This document shows, in pieces, positions 1 through 7,225 of a stretch of 64,000 bases of DNA (position 1 is its first letter; every line of letters starts with the position of its first letter). Origin of the DNA: Hyphomicrobium sp. (GTDB lineage: Bacteria > Pseudomonadota > Alphaproteobacteria > Rhizobiales > Hyphomicrobiaceae). The translations under genes were made by a program, and so were the position numbers. The notes under the pieces were generated by a model. The model did not search any database and was not told the origin of the DNA. It saw only the letters and a list, made by a program, of their open reading frames with translations. The stretch lies in assembly GCA_002928515.1 (NCBI GenBank), contig PERI01000002.1:372001-436000 (forward strand), in the 5' to 3' direction.

Positions 1-1
1 G

Positions 2-334
2 TTCGGTTGGATCAAAGGCGACGTGCAAGCGATTGCACCCAACGATGCGGCGTTGAAAATTCCGCACATGGGATGGAACACGCTGAACGTGGTGACGCCG
101 CACGCGCTATTGGATGGTCTTGCCACCGGCCCGAACGGATTGCACGCGTATTTCGTGCATTCATTTCATCTGCAAGCGAATGAGCGTCGCGTCGTCGTGG
201 CAGAAACCGATTACGGTGGACCGGTGACGGCCATGGTTGCGGATGGCAACATCGCCGGCACACAGTTCCATCCTGAAAAGAGCCAGACGCTCGGCCTCAG
301 GCTGCTCGCGAATTTTCTACGCTGGACGCCATAA
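2..334 (+). CDS. hisH: Imidazole glycerol phosphate synthase subunit HisH, C-terminal part
   Basis: This is the glutaminase half of the HisH-HisF complex, which hydrolyses glutamine and passes ammonia to HisF in histidine synthesis. The gene is cut by the left edge of the window, so about the last 110 residues are visible, starting with FGWIKGDV. The class I amidotransferase end motif [10 protein letters not shown] carries the catalytic His and Glu. The nucleophilic Cys lies outside the window. PHMGWN and YFVHSFH are also typical of HisH. The stop overlaps by 38 bases the 3' end of a gene on the other strand. HisA and HisF follow downstream on the same strand, so this is the broken-up remainder of a his cluster. 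Confidence 0.95.
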   Translation, partial: FGWIKGDVQAIAPNDAALKIPHMGWNTLNVVTPHALLDGLATGPNGLHAYFVHSFHLQANERRVVVAETDYGGPVTAMVADGNIAGTQFHPEKSQTLGLRLLANFLRWTP

Positions 335-701
335 CGCGAACTGGACTTGGCTGCGGCGCGACAATCGCGTGCATGGCGGAATGCAATGCCGCCCACATCA
401 TGCGCGGTGCGCTGAACATTTCTTCTTGTTCCTCATCTTCGAGGCGACCTTGAAGCCAAGCCATGCGCGCGGTGAGGGAAGATTCCTTGCGGCTTAATTC
501 GTGAATACGCAACTCGCTCTGGTCATCGAACAAAATAGCGAGGCGTTTTTTAATCTGCTCAGCGGTGAGCCAGGATTTGACGTACCAAACGCCATCGCCT
601 GAGCGCACGTATTGGCTCGATATGTAGGGCAGTGAGAACGAGACAGCCCAGGTGTCTTGGCCGGCAAATTTGGGGGTGTGGTGGATCAGATAGGTTTTCA
701 T
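297..701 (-). CDS. SinR/Cas2-fold-like small protein (second copy)
   Basis: The protein has 134 residues and begins [10 protein letters not shown]. The visible pattern is an opening beta strand (TYLI), a central WYVKS strand, then [10 protein letters not shown] and a strand SELRIHEL. This order resembles the short ferredoxin-fold proteins annotated as SinR-like or Cas2-like in rhizobia, whose founding Cas2/VapD relatives are small nucleases or toxins. It resembles the neighbour at 920-1282, which has the same opening and a WYVSS strand, so the two are probably paralogues. The C-terminal third, after [16 protein letters not shown], is not recognisable. The Shine-Dalgarno site is weak. The 3' end runs 38 bases into hisH. 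The fold is inferred from pattern only, and nuclease activity is not shown. Confidence 0.6.
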   Translation of the reverse strand: MKTYLIHHTPKFAGQDTWAVSFSLPYISSQYVRSGDGVWYVKSWLTAEQIKKRLAILFDDQSELRIHELSRKESSLTARMAWLQGRLEDEEQEEMFSAPRMMWAALHSAMHAIVAPQPSPVRVMASSVENSRAA

Positions 702-811
702 GGCGATGCATCCGGGGGAGAGGACGAGTTGCGGGAGAGTTCAAGATCAGGCGAGATACTCGGGACGCAACACACACAACTGCAACGCATGACGCTCAGA
801 AAAAGTTGGGA

Positions 812-842
812 GCCGGGGATCGAGGGGGATCAAATCCCCGGC
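812..842 (-). terminator. Hairpin, possible terminator or attenuator
   Basis: A perfect 9-base inverted repeat, GCCGGGGAT at 812-820 with ATCCCCGGC at 834-842, encloses a 13-base loop. Read on the minus strand, the stem is followed eight bases later by a run of five T. It could end or reduce transcription between the two Cas2-like genes. The distance to the T run is longer than in a classical terminator. Confidence 0.4.
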
Positions 843-857
843 ATCACCATTTCGAGA

Positions 858-916
858 CTTTGAGTGGGACGGACCAGCGGGAACGGGCTTGGGGGAGAGG
901 CCCGCCCCACTCAAAG
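858..916. repeat. Large inverted repeat
   Basis: CTTTGAGTGGG at 858-868 is a perfect reverse complement of CCCACTCAAAG at 906-916. The 37-base interior is GC-rich and can itself fold (CGGGC with GCCCG-like bases). It begins only four bases past the stop of the gene at 920-1282 as read on the minus strand. It could be a transcript end structure or a small folded RNA. Confidence 0.55.
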
Positions 917-919
917 ACC

Positions 920-1282
920 TCAACAGGCTTTTGCGAACGGCAACTCGGGTTCCATCGGCTCTGGCGCCGGAGGAGCCGGGAAGGCGATGATGTTGCTGTC
1001 GGGGGCAATGTCGAGACCGGCGCGACGCTGACGGAACCAGCGTAGAGAGGTGTTGGTCAAAACCGCTTCGCGCTTCACAGCCTGAATGACGAGGCCATCG
1101 TCTTCGCCGAGAAGGTCTTTCATCTCGGCTTCTAGCTCGAACTCTTCGAGCACCGATGAGACGTACCAAGTGTTCGACAGAGGGCGGGCCCACTTCTCAC
1201 CGAGACCCATAATGACTTGAGCCAGAACGTGCTGGTTGCGGTTCGGTTTTGCGAGATCATACGAGATCAAATACGTGCGCAT
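920..1282 (-). CDS. SinR/Cas2-fold-like small protein (first copy)
   Basis: The protein has 120 residues and begins MRTYLISYDLAKPNRNQ. The YLISYDL strand with its conserved Asp, the NTWYVSS strand and the EAEMKDLLGEDDGLVIQAV segment fit the small SinR/Cas2-like family. In Cas2 proteins the first-strand Asp is the metal or active-site residue. The tail ends in a Pro/Glu-rich stretch (FPAPPAPEPMEPELP). I chose the ATG at 1282 because AAGGAG lies seven bases before it at 1290-1295; a longer reading from 1366 has no such signal. The promoter region upstream carries two LexA-box-like sequences. No cas1, other cas gene or CRISPR array is nearby, so a role in adaptation is unlikely. Its real function is unknown. 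Confidence 0.7.
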   Translation of the reverse strand: MRTYLISYDLAKPNRNQHVLAQVIMGLGEKWARPLSNTWYVSSVLEEFELEAEMKDLLGEDDGLVIQAVKREAVLTNTSLRWFRQRRAGLDIAPDSNIIAFPAPPAPEPMEPELPFAKAC

Positions 1283-1360
1283 CGCGGCTCTCCTTATGCG
1301 GGGTGGCGGGTCGAGATTACGCGACTTAGACCCAGGGTGGGGCGGCTTTACGGTCGCCCT

Positions 1361-1375
1361 GAACATAGGAAGAAC
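1361..1375. promoter_or_regulatory. LexA-box-like site 1
   Basis: GAAC at 1361-1364 and GAAC at 1372-1375 are separated by exactly seven bases. On the minus strand this reads GTTC-N7-GTTC, the direct-repeat SOS box known for alphaproteobacterial LexA. A possible minus-strand promoter (TGGACA at 1396-1401, 17-base spacer, CATGTT at 1373-1378) would overlap it at the -10 element, a position that would allow repression of the gene starting at 1282. Confidence 0.6.
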
Positions 1376-1391
1376 ATGCCACGAATCATTG

Positions 1392-1405
1392 GCACTGTCC
1401 AGTGC
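1392..1405. promoter_or_regulatory. 14-base palindrome between the LexA-like boxes
   Basis: GCACTG and CAGTGC flank a two-base centre, giving a perfect 6-base-arm palindrome. It overlaps the candidate -35 element of the Cas2-like promoter. It could be an operator for another dimeric regulator. No regulator is identified. Confidence 0.35.
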
Positions 1406-1407
1406 TT

Positions 1408-1422
1408 GTTCGAAAAATGTTC
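1408..1422. promoter_or_regulatory. LexA-box-like site 2
   Basis: GTTC at 1408-1411 and GTTC at 1419-1422 are separated by seven bases (GAAAAAT), again an exact match to GTTC-N7-GTTC. The AT-rich spacer is typical of working SOS boxes. Its start lies 47 bases from the start of site 1, in the same intergenic region. Confidence 0.6.
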
Positions 1423-1429
1423 TCTTTGA

Positions 1430-1456
1430 GTTCCCCTATGGTTTTCCACGGGGAAC
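1430..1456. repeat. GTTCCCC / GGGGAAC inverted repeat
   Basis: GTTCCCC at 1430-1436 pairs perfectly with GGGGAAC at 1450-1456 around a 13-base centre. It lies just upstream (minus strand) of LexA-like site 2 and after the stop of the gene at 1485-1835. It may be an operator or the end structure of that gene. Confidence 0.4.
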
Positions 1457-1484
1457 ATCGATCCGGCCTTCCTGCGACACCGCG

Positions 1485-1835
1485 TCAGGTGTCTGAAAAC
1501 AGGCTCATTTGGGCCGGATGTGGGGCCGTGGAGACGCGTCGATGGGGGCCGGGGTCAATGCGGGTGTCGAGACCCGGATAGCGGTCCTGGAAAATCCTCA
1601 AGGCCGTGGCGCGACTGCCGGGAAACCGGACCTCTTCCCAGATCTCATACAGGCGTCGGGGGTCGCAGCCGTAGCGGCGCACCAGCTCCGTGGGGCGCAC
1701 TCTAATCCAGCGCGCGATCCAGATGTTGACCGCGTCGTCCTCCGTCAGCGGGCGGGGCGGTGCCATCGGCGATGGGGCGGTCAGAAACGCGTGGCCGATG
1801 GGCCGGTTTGTGGAACGTGATGTGGAACGGGCCAT
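1485..1835 (-). CDS. Conserved hypothetical protein
   Basis: I do not recognise a named family. The central part, from PRPLTEDDAVNIWIARW through RYGCDPRRLYEIWEE to FPGSRATALRIF, is rich in aromatic and charged residues. It reads like a genuine small helical protein with a possible DNA-binding helix pair around CDPRRLYEIWEE. It ends MSLFSDT, after a conserved-looking PGPHRRV. The ATG at 1835 is used; a GTG at 1850 would add five residues, and neither has a strong ribosome site. The gene lies upstream of the LexA-like sites on the same strand as the Cas2-like pair, so it may or may not belong to the same unit. Confidence 0.55.
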   Translation of the reverse strand: MARSTSRSTNRPIGHAFLTAPSPMAPPRPLTEDDAVNIWIARWIRVRPTELVRRYGCDPRRLYEIWEEVRFPGSRATALRIFQDRYPGLDTRIDPGPHRRVSTAPHPAQMSLFSDT

Positions 1836-1891
1836 CGGACGCAAACTCACTTCGACTTTATAATGCTTTGCTCGATCTTATGTCGCACAGC

Positions 1892-1919
1892 TTGACGCGA
1901 GGCGCGATACACGATTGAT
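1892..1919 (+). promoter_or_regulatory. Possible hisA promoter
   Basis: TTGACG at 1892-1897 and ATTGAT at 1914-1919 are 16 bases apart, a fair match to a housekeeping promoter about 80 bases before the chosen hisA start. A promoter here would be needed because the genes just upstream face the other way. Confidence 0.3.
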
Positions 1920-1996
1920 CGCAGCCAATGACAGCATTCTGATGGCCGCATTTGGAGACATTCACAGCGCGCGCCTCAAGCCCAATCGAGACTGAC

Positions 1997-2725
1997 GTGA
2001 TCCTATTCCCTGCCATTGACCTAAAGGACGGCCAGTGCGTCCGCTTGAAACTCGGCGATATGTCGGAAGCGACCGTCTTTAACGACGATCCGGCAGCACA
2101 GGCGCTCAGCTTCGAGCGTCAAGGGTTTTCCTATCTCCACATCGTCGATCTCAATGGTGCGTTTGCGGGCCATCCCGTCAACGGCGCTGCCGTCGATGCA
2201 ATATTGAAAACGATCACGATGCCCGTTCAACTGGGTGGGGGACTTCGCGATCTGGCGACGATTGAAACATGGCTTGCGAAAGGCATACGCCGGGTCATCC
2301 TCGGCACGGTCGCGGTGCGTGATCCAGCACTCGTCGCTGAAGCCTGCCGACGCTTTCCAGGTCAGATCGCCGTCGGCATCGATGCCAAAGGCGGCAGAGT
2401 TGCGGTTGAAGGCTGGGCGGAAACTTCAGAATTGACCGCTATCGACTTGGCGCGCCGATTTGAAGACGTTGGCGTCTCTGCAATCATCTATACCGATATC
2501 GACCGCGACGGGATCTTGAAGGGTATCAACTGGGAAGGCACAGCGGCACTGGCGCGCGCCACGCGCATTCCCGTGATCGCGTCGGGTGGACTTGCCTCGC
2601 TCGACGACATCAAAGCGTTGCTGCGTCCCGAGCACGCGATGCTTGAAGGTGCCATCACCGGTCGCGCGCTCTATGACGGGCGCATCGACCCCAAACAAGC
2701 ACTCGACTTATTGAGGGCAGCATGA
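1997..2725 (+). CDS. hisA: Phosphoribosylformimino-5-aminoimidazole carboxamide ribotide isomerase
   Basis: HisA is a cytoplasmic TIM-barrel isomerase that opens the aminoaldose ProFAR to the aminoketose PRFAR in histidine synthesis. It opens [17 protein letters not shown], giving the catalytic Asp at residue 8, and the second catalytic Asp at residue 129 sits in VGIDAKGG. Phosphate-binding GGG (QLGGGLR) and ASGG motifs are present. The length from the GTG at 1997 is 242 residues, as expected; a TTG at 1952 would add 15 residues not normal for the family. The stop codon overlaps the start of the next small gene by four bases (ATGA), so the two are probably cotranslated. Confidence 0.95.
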   Translation: MILFPAIDLKDGQCVRLKLGDMSEATVFNDDPAAQALSFERQGFSYLHIVDLNGAFAGHPVNGAAVDAILKTITMPVQLGGGLRDLATIETWLAKGIRRVILGTVAVRDPALVAEACRRFPGQIAVGIDAKGGRVAVEGWAETSELTAIDLARRFEDVGVSAIIYTDIDRDGILKGINWEGTAALARATRIPVIASGGLASLDDIKALLRPEHAMLEGAITGRALYDGRIDPKQALDLLRAA

Positions 2726-2946
2726 ACATCGGCGATACCGTGCGCGTGACAAAAATTCCGGCCGATCTGCCGGCTGACAATGCACAATTGCAAACGCTGT
2801 TTCGCGGCTGTCTGCATGAAAATTTTAAGATCGCCGCGTTCGATGGCGATCTCATTGAACTGCATGTGGGTGAAGCGTTCGGCAAGCCCGCCGACTATCA
2901 TCAAATTTGGCTCGATGCCGACCATGTGAAACTGATCGAGGCTTGA
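2722..2946 (+). CDS. Small hypothetical protein between hisA and prfC
   Basis: The 74-residue protein begins [17 protein letters not shown]. It looks like a small all-beta, SH3-like domain: GDTVRV, then [16 protein letters not shown] and a final DADHVKLIE. There are no cysteines suited to a metal site and no membrane segment. Its ATG overlaps the hisA stop (ATGA) and it ends four bases before the prfC start. It is therefore part of a tight hisA-x-prfC-hisF transcription unit. The function is unknown; the overlap argues that it is real. Confidence 0.75.
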   Translation: MNIGDTVRVTKIPADLPADNAQLQTLFRGCLHENFKIAAFDGDLIELHVGEAFGKPADYHQIWLDADHVKLIEA

Positions 2947-2950
2947 CGTT

Positions 2951-4570
2951 TTGACCACTGCAACACTCGACATTCCAGCCGAGCAGATCGCGCATCCCGA
3001 GATCGCGCGGCGGCGCACGTTTGCGATTATCTCGCATCCCGATGCCGGTAAAACGACGCTGACGGAAAAGCTGTTGCTGTTTGGCGGCGCTATTCAGATG
3101 GCGGGTGCTGTCAAAGCACGCGGCGAGCGACGTCGCACGCGCTCGGACTGGATGCAGATCGAGCAGCAGCGCGGCATCTCGGTGACCAGTTCGGTCATGA
3201 CGTTCGAGCGCAACGACATAATTTATAACTTGCTCGACACGCCGGGCCACTCGGATTTTAGCGAAGATACTTATCGCACGTTGTCGGCCGTTGACGCGGC
3301 TGTGATGGTAATCGATGCCGCCAAGGGCATCGAAGCGCAAACGCGCAAGTTGTTTGAGGTTTGCCGCCTGCGCGATATTCCAATCATCACCTTTATCAAT
3401 AAAATCGATCGGCCGGGCGAAGATCCGCTGACGCTGCTCGACGATATCGCGTCGGGGTTAGCGCTCGATCTGGTGCCCATGGGTTGGCCGATCGGCATGG
3501 GTCCGGATTTTCGCGGCATCATCGATCTTGTCGGAATGCGCGCATTGTTGCCGGAAGGCGAACGCAATTCACCCTACGGCCGGGCTGAAGCGCTGAGCGA
3601 ATTGTCAGACATTGCGAGCATCCCGGGCATCGACGAGGACATCGCCGCGCGCGCGCTCGAAGGCGTGGAACTCGCGCAAGGTGCGCTGTCCTCGTTCAAT
3701 CTCAAGGCGTTTCGCGAAGGGCATTTGTCGCCGGTGTTTTTTGGCAGTGCACTGCGCAATTTTGGCGTCGAGCAGTTGCTCGATGCGTTGGGTCAATGGG
3801 CGCCGGGGCCGCTGCCGCGCGTTGCGGTTCAACGCACCGTGCAGCCCGGAGAGGATCAAGTCACCGGCTTCGTGTTCAAGGTCCAAGCCAACATGGATCC
3901 GAACCATCGCGACCGCATCGCGTTCGTGCGGCTGTGTTCGGGGCGCTTCAAGCGCGGCATGAAGCTTCTGCATGTGCGCGACGGAAAGTATATGACGGTG
4001 TCGTCGCCGACGTTATTCTTCGGTCAAGGCCGCGAGACTGCGGATGAAGCGTTCGCGGGCGACATTATGGGTTTGCCGAACCATGGCACCTTGCGGGTTG
4101 GCGATACGTTGACCGAGAAAGAAGTTTTGAAGTTCACAGGCATCCCGAATTTTGCGCCCGAACTTCTCCGTCGCGTCATTATCGAAGACGCGATGAAGGC
4201 GAAGCAACTCAATCGCGCTTTGGAAGACCTCGCTGAAGAGGGCATTGTGCAAGTGTTTACGCCAATCGCGGGGGGGCGACCAATTCTCGGCGTCGTTGGC
4301 ATCCTTCAATTTGAAGTTTTGCAGTCGCGTGTGAAGGTCGAATACGGTGTGCCGATTAGTCTTGAGCAAGCGCCGTGTGAATTGGCGCGCTGGATATCGT
4401 CGGATAATCCAGCATCGTTGCAAAAGTTCATCGACGCACATCGCGGCGATATCGCAACCGACCGAGATGGCGCGTTGGTGTTTTTGGCAGAAAGCCAATG
4501 GATGTTGAAATACAAAGGTGAGAAATTTCCTGATGTGAAATTTTCTGCCTTGCGCGAGCGTGGAGAGTAA
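2951..4570 (+). CDS. prfC: Peptide chain release factor 3 (RF3)
   Basis: RF3 is a translational GTPase that recycles RF1/RF2 from the ribosome after termination. The G domain shows the P-loop SHPDAGKT at residues 28-35, the switch II motif DTPGH at 96-100 and NKID at 150-153. Later RF3-specific segments include AGDIMGLPNHGTLRVGD and FTGIPNFAPELLRR. The 539-residue length is normal. The start is the TTG at 2951, with a GAGG-like ribosome site about nine bases before it. It is placed between hisA and hisF, with only nine bases before hisF, so expression is coupled to histidine genes without an obvious functional link. Confidence 0.95.
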   Translation: MTTATLDIPAEQIAHPEIARRRTFAIISHPDAGKTTLTEKLLLFGGAIQMAGAVKARGERRRTRSDWMQIEQQRGISVTSSVMTFERNDIIYNLLDTPGHSDFSEDTYRTLSAVDAAVMVIDAAKGIEAQTRKLFEVCRLRDIPIITFINKIDRPGEDPLTLLDDIASGLALDLVPMGWPIGMGPDFRGIIDLVGMRALLPEGERNSPYGRAEALSELSDIASIPGIDEDIAARALEGVELAQGALSSFNLKAFREGHLSPVFFGSALRNFGVEQLLDALGQWAPGPLPRVAVQRTVQPGEDQVTGFVFKVQANMDPNHRDRIAFVRLCSGRFKRGMKLLHVRDGKYMTVSSPTLFFGQGRETADEAFAGDIMGLPNHGTLRVGDTLTEKEVLKFTGIPNFAPELLRRVIIEDAMKAKQLNRALEDLAEEGIVQVFTPIAGGRPILGVVGILQFEVLQSRVKVEYGVPISLEQAPCELARWISSDNPASLQKFIDAHRGDIATDRDGALVFLAESQWMLKYKGEKFPDVKFSALRERGE

Positions 4571-4579
4571 CGCCGAACT

Positions 4580-5368
4580 ATGACGCTCAAAGTTCGCATC
4601 ATTCCCTGCCTCGATGTTAAAGACGGACGCGTCGTCAAAGGTGTGAACTTCGTCGATCTGGTCGATGCGGGCGATCCGGTCGAAGCGGCCGCGGCCTACG
4701 ATGCCGCCGGTGCCGACGAGCTTTGCTTTCTCGATATCACCGCCAGTCACGAAAACCGCGAGACGATTTTCGATATCGTCGAACGCACAGCGAAACGCTG
4801 CTTCATGCCGCTGACTGTCGGCGGTGGCGTTCGCACGGTCGAAGATATTCGCCGTCTGCTTGAAGCGGGGGCCGACAAAGTATCGATCAACACTGCGGCG
4901 GTGACGAACCGCCAGTTCGTGCGCGAGGCATCCGAGAAATTCGGTGCCCAGTGTATCGTTGTCGCAATCGACGCCAAAAAGGTATCTGGCGAGGGTGAGC
5001 CGCTGCGTTGGGAAATTTTTACTCACGGCGGGCGCAATCGTACCGGTATCGACGCCGTTGCATACGCGCGCGAGGTTGTGGATCTTGGCGCCGGTGAAAT
5101 TCTGCTGACGTCGATGGATCGCGACGGGACCAAGGCTGGCTTCGATCTGCCGCTCACGCGAGCCATAGCCGACGCCGTCTCGGTCCCCGTCATTGCATCA
5201 GGCGGCGTGGGTACGCTCGACCATCTCGTTGATGGTGTGCGCGAGGGACATGCGAGTGCCGTGCTGGCGGCTTCGATTTTCCATTTCGGGACCTACAGTA
5301 TCCCGCAAGCCAAAGCGCATATGTCGCGGGCGGGGCTTGCCGTTCGCTTAGACACGACTGGAACATAA
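4580..5368 (+). CDS. hisF: Imidazole glycerol phosphate synthase subunit HisF
   Basis: HisF is the cyclase half of the HisH-HisF complex; it makes imidazole glycerol phosphate and AICAR from PRFAR using ammonia from HisH. It opens [20 protein letters not shown], giving catalytic Asp12, and the second catalytic Asp131 lies in VVAIDAKK. The phosphate-binding GGGVRT and ASGGVGT motifs are present. The 262-residue length is typical. It follows prfC by nine bases. hisE, often next in related bacteria, is not found downstream; a 184-base gap without a gene follows. Confidence 0.97.
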   Translation: MTLKVRIIPCLDVKDGRVVKGVNFVDLVDAGDPVEAAAAYDAAGADELCFLDITASHENRETIFDIVERTAKRCFMPLTVGGGVRTVEDIRRLLEAGADKVSINTAAVTNRQFVREASEKFGAQCIVVAIDAKKVSGEGEPLRWEIFTHGGRNRTGIDAVAYAREVVDLGAGEILLTSMDRDGTKAGFDLPLTRAIADAVSVPVIASGGVGTLDHLVDGVREGHASAVLAASIFHFGTYSIPQAKAHMSRAGLAVRLDTTGT

Positions 5369-5552
5369 TGGGCGGGTGTGCGTTCTGATGTTATGCCGAT
5401 ATCGAGTCGCGGCGCAGAACGCTTGAACGTTTCAAGGTCGGCGCTTTTAGCCTCCGAATCAGGCATCATGGCAAAAAAATCGTCATGGTTGTCGGTTCGA
5501 GGTCGCATGTCCAAGCAGCCTCGTTCATTCAAATTTTGGGACGGAGGGTCAC

Positions 5553-5810
5553 ATGGCTTTAGAATCACTCATCATCTTGCTCGTCATCGGTGCGATTGCA
5601 GGTTTCCTCGCAGGCTTGATCGTCAAGGGTTATGGCTTCGGCGTAATCGGCAACATCGTTGTCGGCATCGTCGGCGCATTCATTGGTAGCTGGCTGTTGC
5701 CACAAGTTGGCTTTGCTATCGGCGGCGAACCCATCGTTGGGCAAATCATCAGCGCGACCATCGGCGCTGTCATTTTGCTCGTTTTGCTTGGCGTTCTGCG
5801 CCGCGCATAA
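5553..5810 (+). CDS. GlsB/YeaQ/YmgE family stress-response membrane protein
   Basis: The 85-residue inner-membrane protein is made almost entirely of glycine-rich hydrophobic helices, about residues 4-30, 33-55 and 62-82. Segments such as AGFLAGLIVKGYGFG and GNIVVGIVGAFIGSWLL are typical of the transglycosylase-associated (GlsB/YeaQ) family, often induced by stress but of unclear biochemistry. An ATG at 5553 follows GGAGG. The gene stands alone and ends at a strong hairpin terminator. Confidence 0.9.
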   Translation: MALESLIILLVIGAIAGFLAGLIVKGYGFGVIGNIVVGIVGAFIGSWLLPQVGFAIGGEPIVGQIISATIGAVILLVLLGVLRRA

Positions 5811-5832
5811 ACGAACTACACATTCTTAATTT

Positions 5833-5863
5833 AACGCCGGGGTGCAAACTCCGGCGTTTTTTA
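5833..5863 (+). terminator. Intrinsic terminator after the GlsB-like gene
   Basis: AACGCCGG at 5833-5840 pairs with CCGGCGTT at 5851-5858 around a 10-base loop, followed by a run of T. The T run includes the stop codon of the convergent gene at 5861. Confidence 0.85.
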
Positions 5864-6382
5864 TTGTCTGCGATAGCCGTTCCAAGTCTCGCCCAGCTTT
5901 ACAAGCATCGGCATGGCGATCGCCCACATGAAAGATATGCTGGCGATGCCAATCATGCGTGGTTCATGAATGGTCATACCGCCAAGCTTCTCACCAGCGA
6001 TGTAAGACAGCGGCCCTAATAGAAGTCCGAGAATCGCTGCGAGTGCATAGCGATTTTTCATCCAAGCCATCGAGACATTCATCAGCGTCGCAAAGCCGAG
6101 CCACAACGCGATCAGCCAAAATGGTGGGAGAAATGGAATGGGTGCTGGCGCGACATAGCTGACGATACCGCTCGCTATCAGTGCACATTCCCCGATAATG
6201 CCCACGAGCCCTGCCATGAGAATAAGTTTCAGTTCAGATGCTTTGTCTGACGCGCGTGACAGATGGAGAGCGATGACGGCCATCGTGACAAGGAGGCCAA
6301 TCCATGGCGCTCCATACGCGGCGCCAAGCACACATGCGAACCATGCCAGTTGAAACGCGATGGCGTTAAGCGCGATGGCCAT
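5861..6382 (-). CDS. DUF2878 family membrane protein
   Basis: The protein has 173 residues from the chosen ATG at 6382, which has GGAG eight bases before it. It has about five hydrophobic helices, beginning AIALNAIAFQLAWFACVLGAAYG and including LWLGFATLMNVSMAWM and LAAILGLLLGPLSYIAG. The LGAAYG and GPLSYIAGEKLG motifs fit the DUF2878 family, whose function is not known. The start overlaps the end of nth by 17 bases, so the pair is probably cotranscribed. Confidence 0.8.
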   Translation of the reverse strand: MAIALNAIAFQLAWFACVLGAAYGAPWIGLLVTMAVIALHLSRASDKASELKLILMAGLVGIIGECALIASGIVSYVAPAPIPFLPPFWLIALWLGFATLMNVSMAWMKNRYALAAILGLLLGPLSYIAGEKLGGMTIHEPRMIGIASISFMWAIAMPMLVKLGETWNGYRRQ

Positions 6383-7151
6383 GGGGTGGCTCCGATTTGT
6401 CGGGAAAACTGCACAACTCACTTATGGAGCAGCGCCAGCATTCGGGTTTACGTGCCTTGCAAAGATAGCGTCCATGTAAAATCAGCCAGTGATGCGCGTG
6501 CATGGAGTATGCATCAGGAATACAGCGCAGCAGGTCAGCCTCGACTGCCAAAGGGTTTTTTCCTTTCGACAGACCGATACGATGGGAGACCCTAAAAACG
6601 TGCGTATCGACCGCCATAGTCGGTTGACCAAACGCCATATTCATCACCACGTTTGCTGTTTTGCGACCGACACCCGGCAGCGTTTCGAGGACATCGCGGT
6701 CGGCCGGCACCTGAGATTGAAATTCCCTGACGAGACGCTCGGAGAGCGCCATCACGTTCTTGGCTTTGGTACGATAGAGCCCGATCGTTTGGATGTACTG
6801 GCGCAAGGTTTCTTCACCGAGGGCCAACATTTTCTCAGGGGTATCGGCCAATTTGAACAAGGCGCGCGTCGCTTTGTTGACGCCAGCATCCGTGGCTTGC
6901 GCCGACAGCACGACAGCAACCAGCAGCGTGTAGGCGTTGACGTGCTCCAGCTCGCCTTTTGGTTCAGGCTCTAGAGCGTGAAAGCGGCGAAATATTTCTT
7001 CGATGGTGTCTGGCGATGGTCTGCGGCTAGCTCTGTGACGTTTGATAGGCGGCTTCGTTGTTTGCTGCTTGTCGTTCGGCTCGTCAGACTTGCCTTTCAG
7101 GCCAGAAGGCCGGATTGTCTTGGGCGTCGCCGAACGTGAGATGCGGGGCAT
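6366..7151 (-). CDS. nth: Endonuclease III
   Basis: Nth is a bifunctional DNA glycosylase and AP lyase that removes oxidised pyrimidines in base excision repair. The helix-hairpin-helix LPGVGRKTANVV gives catalytic Lys164, and catalytic Asp182 is in AVDTHVF. Four cysteines at 231, 238, 241 and 247 (C-x6-C-x2-C-x5-C) form the 4Fe-4S cluster site. The 261-residue reading has about 45 basic, low-complexity residues before the conserved domain; a later start is possible. The DUF2878 gene follows with overlap. Confidence 0.97.
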   Translation of the reverse strand: MPRISRSATPKTIRPSGLKGKSDEPNDKQQTTKPPIKRHRASRRPSPDTIEEIFRRFHALEPEPKGELEHVNAYTLLVAVVLSAQATDAGVNKATRALFKLADTPEKMLALGEETLRQYIQTIGLYRTKAKNVMALSERLVREFQSQVPADRDVLETLPGVGRKTANVVMNMAFGQPTMAVDTHVFRVSHRIGLSKGKNPLAVEADLLRCIPDAYSMHAHHWLILHGRYLCKARKPECWRCSISELCSFPDKSEPPHGHRA

Positions 7152-7225
7152 GGCGGGGGATGCCTTTATTGCGGCAACAGGCTGCGGTTATTCGGTCCAG
7201 TTAAACGGTCATTGCGGGCGGATCA

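Larger units (their letters stand above)
702..919. other. Structured intergenic DNA between the two Cas2-like genes
   Basis: These 218 bases hold no credible gene on either strand. They contain two separate inverted repeats, listed on their own (812-842 and 858-916). On the minus strand, the transcript of the gene at 920-1282 would read through both before reaching the start of the gene at 297-701. Confidence 0.6.

Noticed and set aside
824-850. tRNA 3'-end look-alike (GGGGATCAAATCCCC followed by GGCATCACCA)
   Set aside because: The T-arm-like stem and a CCA are present, but the T-loop lacks the first T, the acceptor strand has no partner 65 bases upstream, and no anticodon arm can be drawn. 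It is better described as a hairpin.
747-1193. Readings of 130-150 residues on both strands across 632-1193
   Set aside because: They are Arg/Ser-rich, overlap the Cas2-like gene in other frames and have no ribosome sites.
297-1282. CRISPR-Cas locus suggested by the Cas2-like proteins
   Set aside because: No repeat-spacer array and no cas1 or effector gene occur anywhere in the window.
4013-5026. 337-residue minus-strand reading under prfC and hisF
   Set aside because: It is antisense to two clear conserved genes and its content has no family pattern.
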